A stretch of 8,050 nt of DNA from assembly GCA_028290345.1 (NCBI GenBank), contig JAQGKB010000147.1, forward strand, positions 1-8,050, in the 5' to 3' direction. This stretch comes from Hyphomicrobiales bacterium (lineage in GTDB: Bacteria; Pseudomonadota; Alphaproteobacteria; Rhizobiales; Devosiaceae). Below, one piece after another: positions 1 to 6,324 of the stretch (its first letter is position 1; the number at the start of each line of letters is the position of its first letter). The position numbers were made by a program, and so were the translations under genes. The notes beneath the pieces are model-generated. The model had not been told where the DNA came from. It worked only from the letters and a program-made list of their open reading frames with translations, and did not search any database.

Positions 1-273
1 GGTGATCTGGCCCGACGCAATGTCCTGCTTGATCTCCTTGTCGAGATCGAAATAGTTCTTCGACTAGACGATATCCACCTTGGCACCCGTCAGCTTTTCC
101 CACTCGGGAATGCGGGTATAGAGATGCTCGTACTGGGTGCCGCCGATCAGCTTGACCTTCAGCGTGTAGCCGGGAAACTTGCCGTAGTCGAAGTCGGCGG
201 CATGCGCGAGACCCGACAGCCCTGCCAGCGCACAAGTTGCCAAAAGCACCTTGCGCAGAATTTTCGTTGTCAT
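1..273 (-). pseudogene. ABC transporter substrate-binding protein (family 1, sugar type), 5' end, interrupted by in-frame TAG
   Basis: The start is ATG at 273-271 on the minus strand, preceded by a strong AGGAGG. The first 25 residues form a classic Sec signal peptide: a Lys/Arg-rich start, a Leu/Ala-rich core and an AHA|A cleavage site. The mature part begins ADFDYGKFPGYTLKV, and residues such as YTRIPEWEKLTGAKVDIV match the N-lobe of extracellular sugar-binding proteins, which deliver a ligand to an ABC importer. At codon 70 (66-64) there is a TAG. The same frame then runs open for 21 codons to the window edge and still reads like the family (SKNYFDLDKEIKQDIASGQIT). The break is therefore a point nonsense change or a sequencing error, not a frameshift. 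The rest of the gene, and probably the permease and ATPase genes, lie to the left of the window. The gene diverges from the IclR regulator, which probably controls it. The ligand cannot be told; a sugar is inferred from the neighbours. Confidence 0.72.
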
Positions 274-360
274 TGGTTCTTCCCTCCTGTCGGCCTTCCA
301 CATCACGCCAATTCCGCTTGATCATGCATATGTGAAAAGTCTATTTGTAGGTAAGCATAG

Positions 361-378
361 TTGACGAGGGCTCGTCAA
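361..378. promoter_or_regulatory. Perfect inverted repeat, candidate IclR operator between divergent genes
   Basis: TTGACGAG-GG-CTCGTCAA is a perfect 8-bp inverted repeat with a 2-bp centre, lying between the divergent binding-protein and IclR genes. Both ends present TTGACG as a -35-like hexamer, one for each strand. A protein bound here would cover both putative -35 boxes. IclR-family regulators commonly bind palindromes of this size next to their own gene. The assignment to this particular regulator is inference. Confidence 0.6.
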
Positions 379-388
379 CGGCTAGTGT
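361..388 (+). promoter_or_regulatory. Putative sigma-70-type promoter for the IclR gene
   Basis: TTGACG (361-366) is followed after 16 nt by TAGTGT (383-388). This is a 5/6 match to the -35 consensus and a 3/6 match to the -10. Transcription would begin near 395 and leave a leader of about 22 nt before the ATG at 417. The -35 box is inside the inverted repeat at 361-378, which fits autorepression. No equally convincing -10 box was found for the minus-strand gene. Confidence 0.35.
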
Positions 389-416
389 CTGCCGCAAAAT
401 TGGGGAGAATTCGGCC

Positions 417-1190
417 ATGGCCGCGGTTGACGAAGACGACAAGTACCGCGCCCCGGCCCTCGACAAGGGGCTCGACATCCTCGAACTGCTGGCGGGCACC
501 GAGGAAGGGGTGAGTCAGGCGGAAATTGCCAAGATGCTCGACCGCTCGCCCAACGAAATCTACCGCATGCTCGACCGGCTGGTACGGCGCGGCTATGTGC
601 TGCGCTCAAACGGCGATCGCTACGAACTGACGCTGAAGATCTTTGAATTGGCGCATGCCCGCCCGCCTATCCAGCGCCTGGTCAGCCAAGCGACGCCGGT
701 GATGCGGCAGTTTGCGCGGCAGGCGCAGCAGTCCTGCCATCTGGTGCTGTATGACCGCAACGTGCTGGTGGTGGCTGCACAGGTGGAATCCCCTGGTTAT
801 TGGGGCGTTTCGATCCGCGTCGGTTCGCGCATCGGCCCGGTCAATACCGGTTCTGGACACGTCTTTCTGGCTTTCGCCTCGCCGGAAGAACGGCGGATCA
901 TGCTCGAGGAACAGGTGGATGGCGCCACCGAAACGCTGCTGCCAAGCCTCAGCGAGCGGCTGAAGGACGTGCGCGCCCAAGGCTATGAAAGCATGGCCAG
1001 CTTGCAGAGCCGCGGCGTCACCAATCTGTCGGTGCCGATCCTGGGGCCGCTCGGCACGGTGCTGGCGGCACTGACCTGCCCCTATACGGAGCGGCTGGAC
1101 AACCACTCGGCACCGGACAGCAACGCGGTGCTGCAACTGCTGATCGCAGCCGGCGCGGAAATCGCGAACCGGCCGGGGCTCAAAGACTGA
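417..1190 (+). CDS. IclR-family transcriptional regulator
   Basis: A 257-residue protein, normal for the IclR family. The N-terminal winged helix-turn-helix is at about residues 12-65, with GVSQAEIAKMLDRSPNEIYR (31-50) as the helix-turn-helix and MLDRLVRRGYVLR leading into the wing. The C-terminal effector-binding domain covers about residues 85-250 and includes the family-like stretch GPVNTGSGHVFLAFASPEER (140-159). IclR proteins usually sense a small organic acid or sugar derivative and repress or activate an adjacent catabolic operon. The ATG at 417 follows GGGGAG (402-407) with 9 nt spacing. The gene is divergent from the binding-protein gene and is followed 34 bp later by the amidohydrolase, so it is likely the local regulator of this sugar or acid cluster. 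The effector is unknown. Confidence 0.9.
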   Translation: MAAVDEDDKYRAPALDKGLDILELLAGTEEGVSQAEIAKMLDRSPNEIYRMLDRLVRRGYVLRSNGDRYELTLKIFELAHARPPIQRLVSQATPVMRQFARQAQQSCHLVLYDRNVLVVAAQVESPGYWGVSIRVGSRIGPVNTGSGHVFLAFASPEERRIMLEEQVDGATETLLPSLSERLKDVRAQGYESMASLQSRGVTNLSVPILGPLGTVLAALTCPYTERLDNHSAPDSNAVLQLLIAAGAEIANRPGLKD

Positions 1191-1224
1191 CTGAACACGA
1201 GCCGGCGTCGGCGGGAGGAAATGC

Positions 1225-2049
1225 ATGCGCATCATCGATACTCACTTGCACCTGATCTACCTCGACAATTTCTCCTACCCCTGGGTGGCGGGCGACAAAG
1301 TGCTGGAACAGCAATACACGGCCGAGAGCTATTTTGCCGAAGCGGAAAAGCTCGGCATCGAAGGCGCGATCCACATGGAAGTGGACGTTGCCGAAGAGCA
1401 AATGGAAGCCGAAACCGAATTCATGACCAAGGTGCACCCCAAGGTCATCGGGGCCATCGCCTCGTGCCGCCCGGAAAGCGCGGAATTTCCGGACTATCTG
1501 GAGCGGACGGCGCAGGTCCCGGGACTGGTCGGGTTCCGGCGTATCCTCCACACCTCGCCCAATGAATTGTCGCATTCGGCGCTGTTCGCCGAAAATATCC
1601 GGCGGCTGGCCGACTATGACCTGCCGTTCGATCTCTGCGTGCGAGCCGACCAGTTGCCGATCGCCCGAGCACTGGCCGCAAAGGCGCCGGACGTTTCGTT
1701 CGTGCTCGACCATTGCGGGGTGCCCGACGTCGGCGCCGGCGTCTTCGAGCCGTGGAAGAGCTACATTACCGAGATCGCGGCGCTGCCCAATGTCACTGCC
1801 AAGGTTTCCGGCATCGTGGCTTATGCCAAGCCAGGCTGGACCGCGGAGGATTTGCGGCCGTGGGTCGAGCACGTCATCGGCAGCTTCGGCTGGGACCGCG
1901 TCGTCTGGGGCTCGGATCACCCGGTCTGCCGGCTGACCGCCGATCTGAAAAGCTGGGTCGCGGCAACCAAAACCATCATCTCGGGCGCCAGCGAGGACGA
2001 GCAGAGCAAGCTGCTCAGCCGCAATGCCGAGCGGGTCTACGGGCTCTAA
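1225..2049 (+). CDS. COG3618 TIM-barrel amidohydrolase, probable sugar-lactone hydrolase
   Basis: A 274-residue protein of the amidohydrolase_2 (COG3618) family. It shows IDTHLHL (residues 4-10, metal-type His7/His9), VGFRRILHT (102-110), LDHCGVPD (161-168), KVSG (193-196) and a C-terminal GSDHPVC (229-235) holding the catalytic-type Asp231. Characterised relatives include L-fucono- and L-rhamnonolactonases, 2-pyrone-4,6-dicarboxylate lactonase and 4-sulfomuconolactone hydrolase, all of which open lactone rings in the cytoplasm. No signal peptide is seen. The usual Trp in the GSDWPV motif is His232 here. The start at 1225 has GGGAGG (1213-1218) with 6 nt spacing. An out-of-frame ATG at 1221 is too close to that site. 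The mutarotase next door makes a sugar-lactone substrate the best guess, but a pyrone- or muconolactone-type substrate cannot be excluded. Confidence 0.85.
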   Translation: MRIIDTHLHLIYLDNFSYPWVAGDKVLEQQYTAESYFAEAEKLGIEGAIHMEVDVAEEQMEAETEFMTKVHPKVIGAIASCRPESAEFPDYLERTAQVPGLVGFRRILHTSPNELSHSALFAENIRRLADYDLPFDLCVRADQLPIARALAAKAPDVSFVLDHCGVPDVGAGVFEPWKSYITEIAALPNVTAKVSGIVAYAKPGWTAEDLRPWVEHVIGSFGWDRVVWGSDHPVCRLTADLKSWVAATKTIISGASEDEQSKLLSRNAERVYGL

Positions 2050-2076
2050 TTCACAAGCATCACTGGAGGAGACATC

Positions 2077-2406
2077 ATGAAACGCTACGCGTCCGTCCTC
2101 GGCTTGAAGCCGGAAAACATCGCCGAATACAAGCGCTTGCACGCTGCCGTATGGCCGGACGTGCTCAAGCAGATCAGCGCAAGCAACATCCGGAACTATT
2201 CGATCTACCTGCGCGAACCGGAGAACCTGTTGTTCGCCTACTACGAATATCACGGCACCGACCATGACGGCGACATGGCCAAGATGGCCGCCGATCCGCG
2301 CACGCAGGAATGGTGGGCGGTATGCATGCCGCTGCAGTCGCCGCTGCCCACGGTCAAGCAGGGTGAATGGTGGGCCCCGACTGAAGAGGTTTTTCACATC
2401 GACTAG
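2077..2406 (+). CDS. L-rhamnose/L-fucose mutarotase family protein (DUF718, RhaM-like)
   Basis: A 109-residue protein, the usual length for this ferredoxin-like-fold family. It interconverts alpha and beta anomers of a sugar so that a stereospecific downstream enzyme can use it. Residues matching E. coli RhaM include His22 in RLHAAVWP (general acid/base in RhaM), Tyr41 in NYSIYL, the pair Trp79-Trp80 and the C-terminal EEVFHID. The start has GGAGGAG (2065-2071) five bases ahead, and the gene begins 27 bp after the amidohydrolase. The combination of mutarotase, lactonase and the Gfo/Idh dehydrogenase downstream is typical of non-phosphorylated oxidative sugar breakdown. The family assignment is firm. 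Whether the sugar is L-rhamnose, L-fucose or another aldose is not shown by the sequence, so no gene symbol is given. Confidence 0.9.
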   Translation: MKRYASVLGLKPENIAEYKRLHAAVWPDVLKQISASNIRNYSIYLREPENLLFAYYEYHGTDHDGDMAKMAADPRTQEWWAVCMPLQSPLPTVKQGEWWAPTEEVFHID

Positions 2407-2417
2407 ATCGCGGCGGC

Positions 2418-2446
2418 TTGCACCTTATCCTCATCTGTGAAATTAT
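2418..2446 (+). promoter_or_regulatory. Putative promoter upstream of the oxidoreductase/CoA-transferase operon
   Basis: TTGCAC (2418-2423), a 17-nt spacer and AATTAT (2441-2446) form a weak but correctly spaced sigma-70-like promoter. It sits in an AT-richer patch of the 90-bp gap between the mutarotase and oxidoreductase genes. Transcription from it would start near 2453, downstream of the GTG at 2437, which supports the later start at 2497. The match is modest, so the call is tentative. Confidence 0.3.
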
Positions 2447-2456
2447 CATTCACAGA
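2434..2456. promoter_or_regulatory. Perfect inverted repeat, candidate operator
   Basis: TCTGTGAA, a 7-nt AT-rich spacer (2442-2448) and TTCACAGA form an exact 8-bp inverted repeat that overlaps the putative -10 box. It has no GC-rich stem or T-run, so it does not look like a terminator; a regulator-binding site fits better. Its sequence differs from the repeat at 361-378, so a second regulator could be involved. Only a TGTGAAA half-site (331-337) resembles it near the divergent promoters. Confidence 0.5.
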
Positions 2457-2496
2457 AGAATTTACGGGTCGCTGCACGGCCCAAGAGGAGGAGCGG

Positions 2497-3561
2497 GTGT
2501 CGATCCCGGTTAGCGAATTGCGGCAGAGTTGGCCGCGCCCAAGTGTGCCCAAGCCGATCGTCATCATCGGAGCCGGCGGCATCGTCAACGACGCGCACCT
2601 ACCGGCCTACCGCATGGCCAATCTGCCGGTCGCCGGCGTTTTCGATATCGATCAAGCCAAGGCGCAGGCCGTCGCGGCAAAATGGAACACGTTGGCCTTT
2701 GCGACGCTGGAAGAGGCGATTGCGACGCCCGGCGCAGTCTACGATCTCGCCCTGCCCCCGGCGGCCCATGTCGACGTGCTGCCGAAACTGCCCGTTGGCT
2801 CCGCCGTATTGCTGCAGAAGCCGATGGGCCGCGATCTTGACGATGCCACCGCGATCCTGAACCTGGCGCTGCAGCGCAAGTTGACGGCGGCGGTGAACTT
2901 CCAATTGCGCTTCTCGCCAATGATGCTGGCGGTTGCCGATGCGCTGCGGCGGGGCTGGCTGGGCAAGCTCGTCGATGTTGAAGTGCATCTCAACCTCGTG
3001 ACGCCGTGGCAGTTGTTTCCGTTCCTCAAGGGGGCACCCCGTGTCGAGATTGCCGTACATTCCATCCACTATCTCGACCTGATCCGATCGCTGCTTGGCA
3101 ACCCCAGCGGGGTGCATGCGCGCTCGCTGGGGCATCCGTCGACCGACCTGGCGCAGACGCGCACCACGGCGATGCTCGATTTCGGGCCGGACGTGCGGGC
3201 GACGATGTCGCTCAACCACAACCACGACTTCGGCCGCAAATTCCAGGATGCGAGCTTCCGCTTCGAGGGCACCGAGGGCGCGGCGATGGTTAAGCTCGGG
3301 CTGCTGCTGAACTACCCCAAGGGCGAGCCGGACGAATTGTGGGTCACGCGCAAGGGCGAGGACTGGACGCAGGTGCCGCTCGCTGGCGGCTGGTTTCCGC
3401 ATGCCTTCATCGGCACGATGAGCAATCTGCAGCGCTTCGCCGCGGGCGAGGACGCGACGCTGGTTACCAGCGTCGAAGACGCCTGGCACACCATGGCGCT
3501 GGCCGAGGCGGCGTTCGCTTCAGCGGCGGCGCCCGCAACTCCCGTGAAGGCCCAGCCATGA
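2497..3561 (+). CDS. Gfo/Idh/MocA-family NAD(P)-dependent oxidoreductase
   Basis: A 354-residue protein from GTG 2497. An N-terminal Rossmann fold shows PIVIIGAGGIVNDAHLPAY (20-38) and VFDID (48-52, end of beta 2). The family's EKP motif appears as QKP (107-109) with the catalytic-type Lys108. The C-terminal substrate domain carries EIAVHSIHYLDL (184-195), where the family places catalytic His/Asp residues. Members oxidise or reduce sugars, inositols and derivatives in the cytosol. The start is chosen because AGGAGG (2486-2491) lies 5 nt before GTG 2497. The upstream in-frame GTG at 2437 lies inside an inverted repeat, has no ribosome binding site and would add a 20-residue tail absent from the fold. 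The gene overlaps the CoA-transferase by 4 bp. A sugar 1-dehydrogenase making a lactone for the COG3618 enzyme is plausible but inferred. Confidence 0.87.
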   Translation: MSIPVSELRQSWPRPSVPKPIVIIGAGGIVNDAHLPAYRMANLPVAGVFDIDQAKAQAVAAKWNTLAFATLEEAIATPGAVYDLALPPAAHVDVLPKLPVGSAVLLQKPMGRDLDDATAILNLALQRKLTAAVNFQLRFSPMMLAVADALRRGWLGKLVDVEVHLNLVTPWQLFPFLKGAPRVEIAVHSIHYLDLIRSLLGNPSGVHARSLGHPSTDLAQTRTTAMLDFGPDVRATMSLNHNHDFGRKFQDASFRFEGTEGAAMVKLGLLLNYPKGEPDELWVTRKGEDWTQVPLAGGWFPHAFIGTMSNLQRFAAGEDATLVTSVEDAWHTMALAEAAFASAAAPATPVKAQP

Positions 3562-4733
3562 CCGAAGTCTTGAATACCGACGACAACGACTTGCCGCTTG
3601 CCGGCCTGCTGGTCATCGACATGTGCCAGTTCCTATCGGGGCCGTATGCGTCGCTGCGGCTACAGGACTTAGGCGCTCGGGTGATCAAGATCGAGCGGCC
3701 GGACGGGGGCGACCTGTCGCGCCGGCTCTATCTCAGCGATACCGAGATCGGCGGCGATTCCACGATCTTCCACGCCATCAACCGCAGCAAGGAGAGCCTG
3801 GCGCTCGACCTCAAGAACCCGGGCGACATCGCGGCCCTTAAGAAGCTGCTGGGCAAGGCCGACGTGGTGCTGCAGAATTTCCGGCCCGGCGTGATCAGCC
3901 GGCTGGGGCTCGACTATGCCTCGGTCAAGGCGATCAATCCGCGCATCGTCTATGCCTCGATCAGCGGTTATGGCGATGAAGGCCCGTGGGTATCCCGGCC
4001 CGGGCAAGACCTTTTGGCGCAGGCGCGCTCCGGCGTGATGTGGCTCAACGGCGATGAAAGTCAGGGGCCGGTGCCGTTCGGGCTGGCGATTGGCGACATG
4101 CTGGCCGGCGCGGCGCTGGCGCACGGCATCCTTGCGGCATTGGTGCGCCGTGGCATTACCGGCAAAGGAAGCCTGGTCGAAACCTCGTTGCTGGAAGCGC
4201 TGGTGGATTTCCAGTTCGAGGTCTTGACCACCCACCTCAACGACGGCCGGCGGCTGCCCCGCCGCGCCGATTTCCGCTCGGCGCATGCCTATCTTTCGGC
4301 GCCGTATGGCGTGTATCCTACCCTCGACGGATATCTCGCACTGGCCATGACGCCGATCGGCAAGATCAAGGACCTGCTCGGCCTCGAGGCGCTGGCGTCT
4401 TACGCGAGCGACCCGAAGAGCTGGTTCACCGCGCGCGATGCGATCAAGAAGATCATCGGCGACCTGCTGGCGACCAAGACCACCGAGCACTGGCTGGCCA
4501 TTCTCGAGCCGGCCGATATCTGGTGCGCAAAGGTTCTGACCTGGCCGGAGTTGCTCGACAGCGAGGGCTTCAAGGCGCTCGATATCCTGCAGACAGTGAC
4601 GCGCGAGGACGACGTCTCGATCCTCACCACCCGCTCGCCCTTGCGTATCGACGGCAAGCGACGGCAAACCAGCCGCGCCGCGCCGAAGATCGGCGAGCAG
4701 AGCGAGGCCATCCGCAGCGAGTTCGGACTATGA
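3558..4733 (+). CDS. CaiB/BaiF (class III) CoA-transferase
   Basis: A 391-residue protein of the usual family length. It opens with the N-terminal signature LLVIDMCQFLSGPYASLRL (17-35), then DLGARVIKIERPDGGD (37-52), NRSKESLALDLK (75-86), VVLQNFRPGV (103-112) and YASISGYG (132-139). PGQDLLAQARSG (148-159) contains Asp151 at the position of the catalytic Asp that forms acyl-anhydride and glutamyl-type intermediates in formyl-CoA transferase. Family members move CoA from a donor thioester to an organic acid such as oxalate, carnitine, succinate, itaconate or mesaconate. The start ATG overlaps the preceding TGA (ATGA) and has GAAGG (3546-3550) 7 nt upstream. Its stop overlaps the next gene in the same way. 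The acid used is unknown. Pairing with a MaoC hydratase suggests that an acyl-CoA is made and then hydrated or dehydrated. Confidence 0.92.
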   Translation: MTEVLNTDDNDLPLAGLLVIDMCQFLSGPYASLRLQDLGARVIKIERPDGGDLSRRLYLSDTEIGGDSTIFHAINRSKESLALDLKNPGDIAALKKLLGKADVVLQNFRPGVISRLGLDYASVKAINPRIVYASISGYGDEGPWVSRPGQDLLAQARSGVMWLNGDESQGPVPFGLAIGDMLAGAALAHGILAALVRRGITGKGSLVETSLLEALVDFQFEVLTTHLNDGRRLPRRADFRSAHAYLSAPYGVYPTLDGYLALAMTPIGKIKDLLGLEALASYASDPKSWFTARDAIKKIIGDLLATKTTEHWLAILEPADIWCAKVLTWPELLDSEGFKALDILQTVTREDDVSILTTRSPLRIDGKRRQTSRAAPKIGEQSEAIRSEFGL

Positions 4734-5860
4734 GCATCACCCTCAAGGGCATGACCTGGAGCCATCCGCGCGGCTATGATCCGCTGGTGGCAACGAGCCG
4801 GCTGTGGCACGAGAAGACCGGCGTCGAGATCGTGTGGGACAAGCGTTCGCTGCAGGATTTCGAGAGCTTTCCGGTCGAGGAAATGGCTCGCGCCTACGAT
4901 CTGATCGTCATCGATCACCCGCATGTTGGGCAGATCACCGCCGAAAAATGCCTCGCGCCGCTTGACGTGCCTGGCCGCGAGACGGAGCGCGAGGCCTTGG
5001 CGCAGGGCAGCGTCGGGCAGTCCTATCCGAGTTATGCCTGGCAGGGGCGGCAATGGGCGTTCCCGATCGACGCGGCGACGCAGGTGCAAGTCTATCGCTC
5101 CGACCTGCTCGAGGGGCCGGTGCGGCGCTGGGACGAGGTCGTGGCGCTGGCCCGGCAGGGGCGGGTCATCCTGCCGATGCGGCCGCCGCACAGCCTGATG
5201 AGCTTTTATACGCTTTGCGCCAATCTGGGGCGCCCGTGCGCCGTGACCGGACCGGGCGATCTGATCGACCTCGAAACCGGCAGCCGCGCGGTGGAAATGC
5301 TAGCGGAACTCGCAGCCCTGATCGATCCGGCGGATTTTGACAGCGACCCGATCGCTGCATCGGAAGCGATGGCCGAACCCGGCACCAAATTCGCCCTGAT
5401 GCCGCTTGGCTACGGCTATGTGAGCTATGCCCTCGATGGCTTCCGGCCCAACCGGTTGACCTTCGCCGATATCCCCGCTGCAGGCGAGAACGGCCCCGCC
5501 GGTTCGGCGCTAGGCGGTACCGGCATAGCGGTCTCCGCCTTCTCGGAGCACACTGGCGAAGCCATAGATTTCGCTTATTGGGTGGCGAGCGCCGACGTGC
5601 AGCGCGGCCTCTACGCGTCATCGGGCGGCCAGCCGGGACATGCGACGGCGTGGGAGGACGGCGATGTCAACCGCGCGACGCACGATTTCTACAGCGGCAC
5701 GCGGGCGACGCTGGAAGGGGCGTGGGTCCGGCCGCGGCACGACGGCTACATGGCGTTCCAGGCGGCGGCATCCGCGCGGCTCAACGCCGGATTGCTCGCC
5801 AAGGAGAACGCCGGCTCGATTGTCGTCGCGCTCAACACCCTGTTCCAGGAGAGTTTTTGA
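4730..5860 (+). CDS. Solute-binding-protein-like protein without a signal peptide
   Basis: A 376-residue protein resembling extracellular solute-binding family 1 (CUT1 sugar-binding) proteins. The fold markers are an early WSHPRGYDPLVATSRLWHEK (10-29), DLIVIDHPHVG (57-67), WAFPIDAATQVQVYRSDLL (109-127) followed by RRWDEVVAL, and a late glycine-rich SALGGTGIAVS stretch before the usual 'AIDFAYWVAS' helix. It begins almost directly with the first beta strand (MSITLKG). There is no basic, hydrophobic leader, and the reading frame upstream contains only antisignal-like Arg-rich sequence in the shadow of the CoA-transferase. The protein is therefore probably cytoplasmic. ATG 4730 overlaps the CoA-transferase TGA, and the stop overlaps the MaoC start, so its production is tied to these two enzymes. 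Family annotation would call it an ABC transporter substrate-binding protein. A role as intracellular ligand carrier, sensor or enzyme partner is open. Confidence 0.8.
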   Translation: MSITLKGMTWSHPRGYDPLVATSRLWHEKTGVEIVWDKRSLQDFESFPVEEMARAYDLIVIDHPHVGQITAEKCLAPLDVPGRETEREALAQGSVGQSYPSYAWQGRQWAFPIDAATQVQVYRSDLLEGPVRRWDEVVALARQGRVILPMRPPHSLMSFYTLCANLGRPCAVTGPGDLIDLETGSRAVEMLAELAALIDPADFDSDPIAASEAMAEPGTKFALMPLGYGYVSYALDGFRPNRLTFADIPAAGENGPAGSALGGTGIAVSAFSEHTGEAIDFAYWVASADVQRGLYASSGGQPGHATAWEDGDVNRATHDFYSGTRATLEGAWVRPRHDGYMAFQAAASARLNAGLLAKENAGSIVVALNTLFQESF

Positions 5861-6321
5861 TGGAGCGGCCCCGGCACTTCGAGGACTACGTCCTCGGCGA
5901 GACACGCACCACCTACGGGCGCACCATCACCGAGACCGATTTCGTCATCCATGCCGGCCACACCGGGGACTTCTTCCCGCACCATATGGACGCCGAGCAC
6001 ATGAAGGGCACGGCGTTCGGACAGCGCATCGCACACGGCACCATGACCTTCGCCATCGGCATCGGCCTCACGGCCAGCGAGATCAACCCCCTCGCCTTCT
6101 CATATGGCTATGAACGGCTGCGCTTTCCCAAACCGGTGTTCATCGGCGACACCATTCACACCACGTTAACCATAACCGGCCTCGAGCGGGACCCGAAGCG
6201 CGCCGATCATGGCCGCATCACCGAAGCGGTGCGGGTGATCAACCAGCGCGACGAGGTTGTGCTGGCGTGCGACCACATTTATTTGGCGCAACGGCGTACT
6301 CCTAACTCGTTATCTGCCTAA
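5860..6321 (+). CDS. MaoC/PhaJ-type (R)-specific enoyl-CoA hydratase/dehydratase
   Basis: A 153-residue single hot-dog-domain protein. The hydratase-2 motif is TGDFFPHHMDAE (35-46), with Asp37 and His42 at the same 5-residue spacing as the catalytic Asp31/His36 of Aeromonas PhaJ. RIAHGTMT (57-64) follows. The usual Asn after the catalytic Asp-Phe is Phe39 here. YGYERLRFPKPVFIGDTI (82-99) is the second family signature (substrate-side strand and 'GD' turn). Such enzymes add or remove water at a 2-enoyl-CoA in the cytosol. AGGAGAG (5847-5853) lies 6 nt before the ATG, and TGATG overlaps the previous stop. It is the last gene of the four-gene overlapping string. It is probably the step acting on a CoA ester made by the CaiB-type enzyme; the substrate is unknown and mesaconyl-type or short-chain enoyl-CoAs are possible. 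Confidence 0.9.
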   Translation: MERPRHFEDYVLGETRTTYGRTITETDFVIHAGHTGDFFPHHMDAEHMKGTAFGQRIAHGTMTFAIGIGLTASEINPLAFSYGYERLRFPKPVFIGDTIHTTLTITGLERDPKRADHGRITEAVRVINQRDEVVLACDHIYLAQRRTPNSLSA

Positions 6322-6324
6322 GCC

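Noticed and set aside
331..349. TGTGAA-N7-TTTGTA as a second copy of the 2434-2456 operator
   Set aside because: The left half matches but the right half agrees at only 3 of 6 positions, which is within chance.
606..1235. A 209-codon open frame on the minus strand opposite the IclR gene
   Set aside because: His/Arg/Gln-rich shadow with no motif. The plus-strand IclR domains explain the region.
1221..1565. An alternative plus-strand frame starting at ATG 1221
   Set aside because: Only about 2 nt separate it from the ribosome binding site, and its product is Arg/Gly-rich with no motif. The overlapping frame from 1225 gives the intact amidohydrolase.
1180..2397. A 405-codon open frame on the minus strand opposite the amidohydrolase and mutarotase genes
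   Set aside because: Its composition is an Arg/His/Gln/Asp-rich mirror of GC-rich sense codons, with no recognisable motif. The plus-strand genes have family motifs and ribosome binding sites.
2434..2456. Reading the inverted repeat as an intrinsic terminator after the mutarotase
   Set aside because: The stem is AT-rich, the loop is 7 nt and there is no following run of T, so an operator is the better reading.
2599..3489. A 296-codon open frame on the minus strand opposite the oxidoreductase
   Set aside because: Antisense shadow with low-complexity Arg/Gln-rich sequence and no family resemblance.
3669..4667. A 332-codon open frame on the minus strand opposite the CoA-transferase
   Set aside because: It is the antisense shadow of a clear CaiB-family gene with no conserved domain or start signal. 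Long antisense frames are expected at this GC content.
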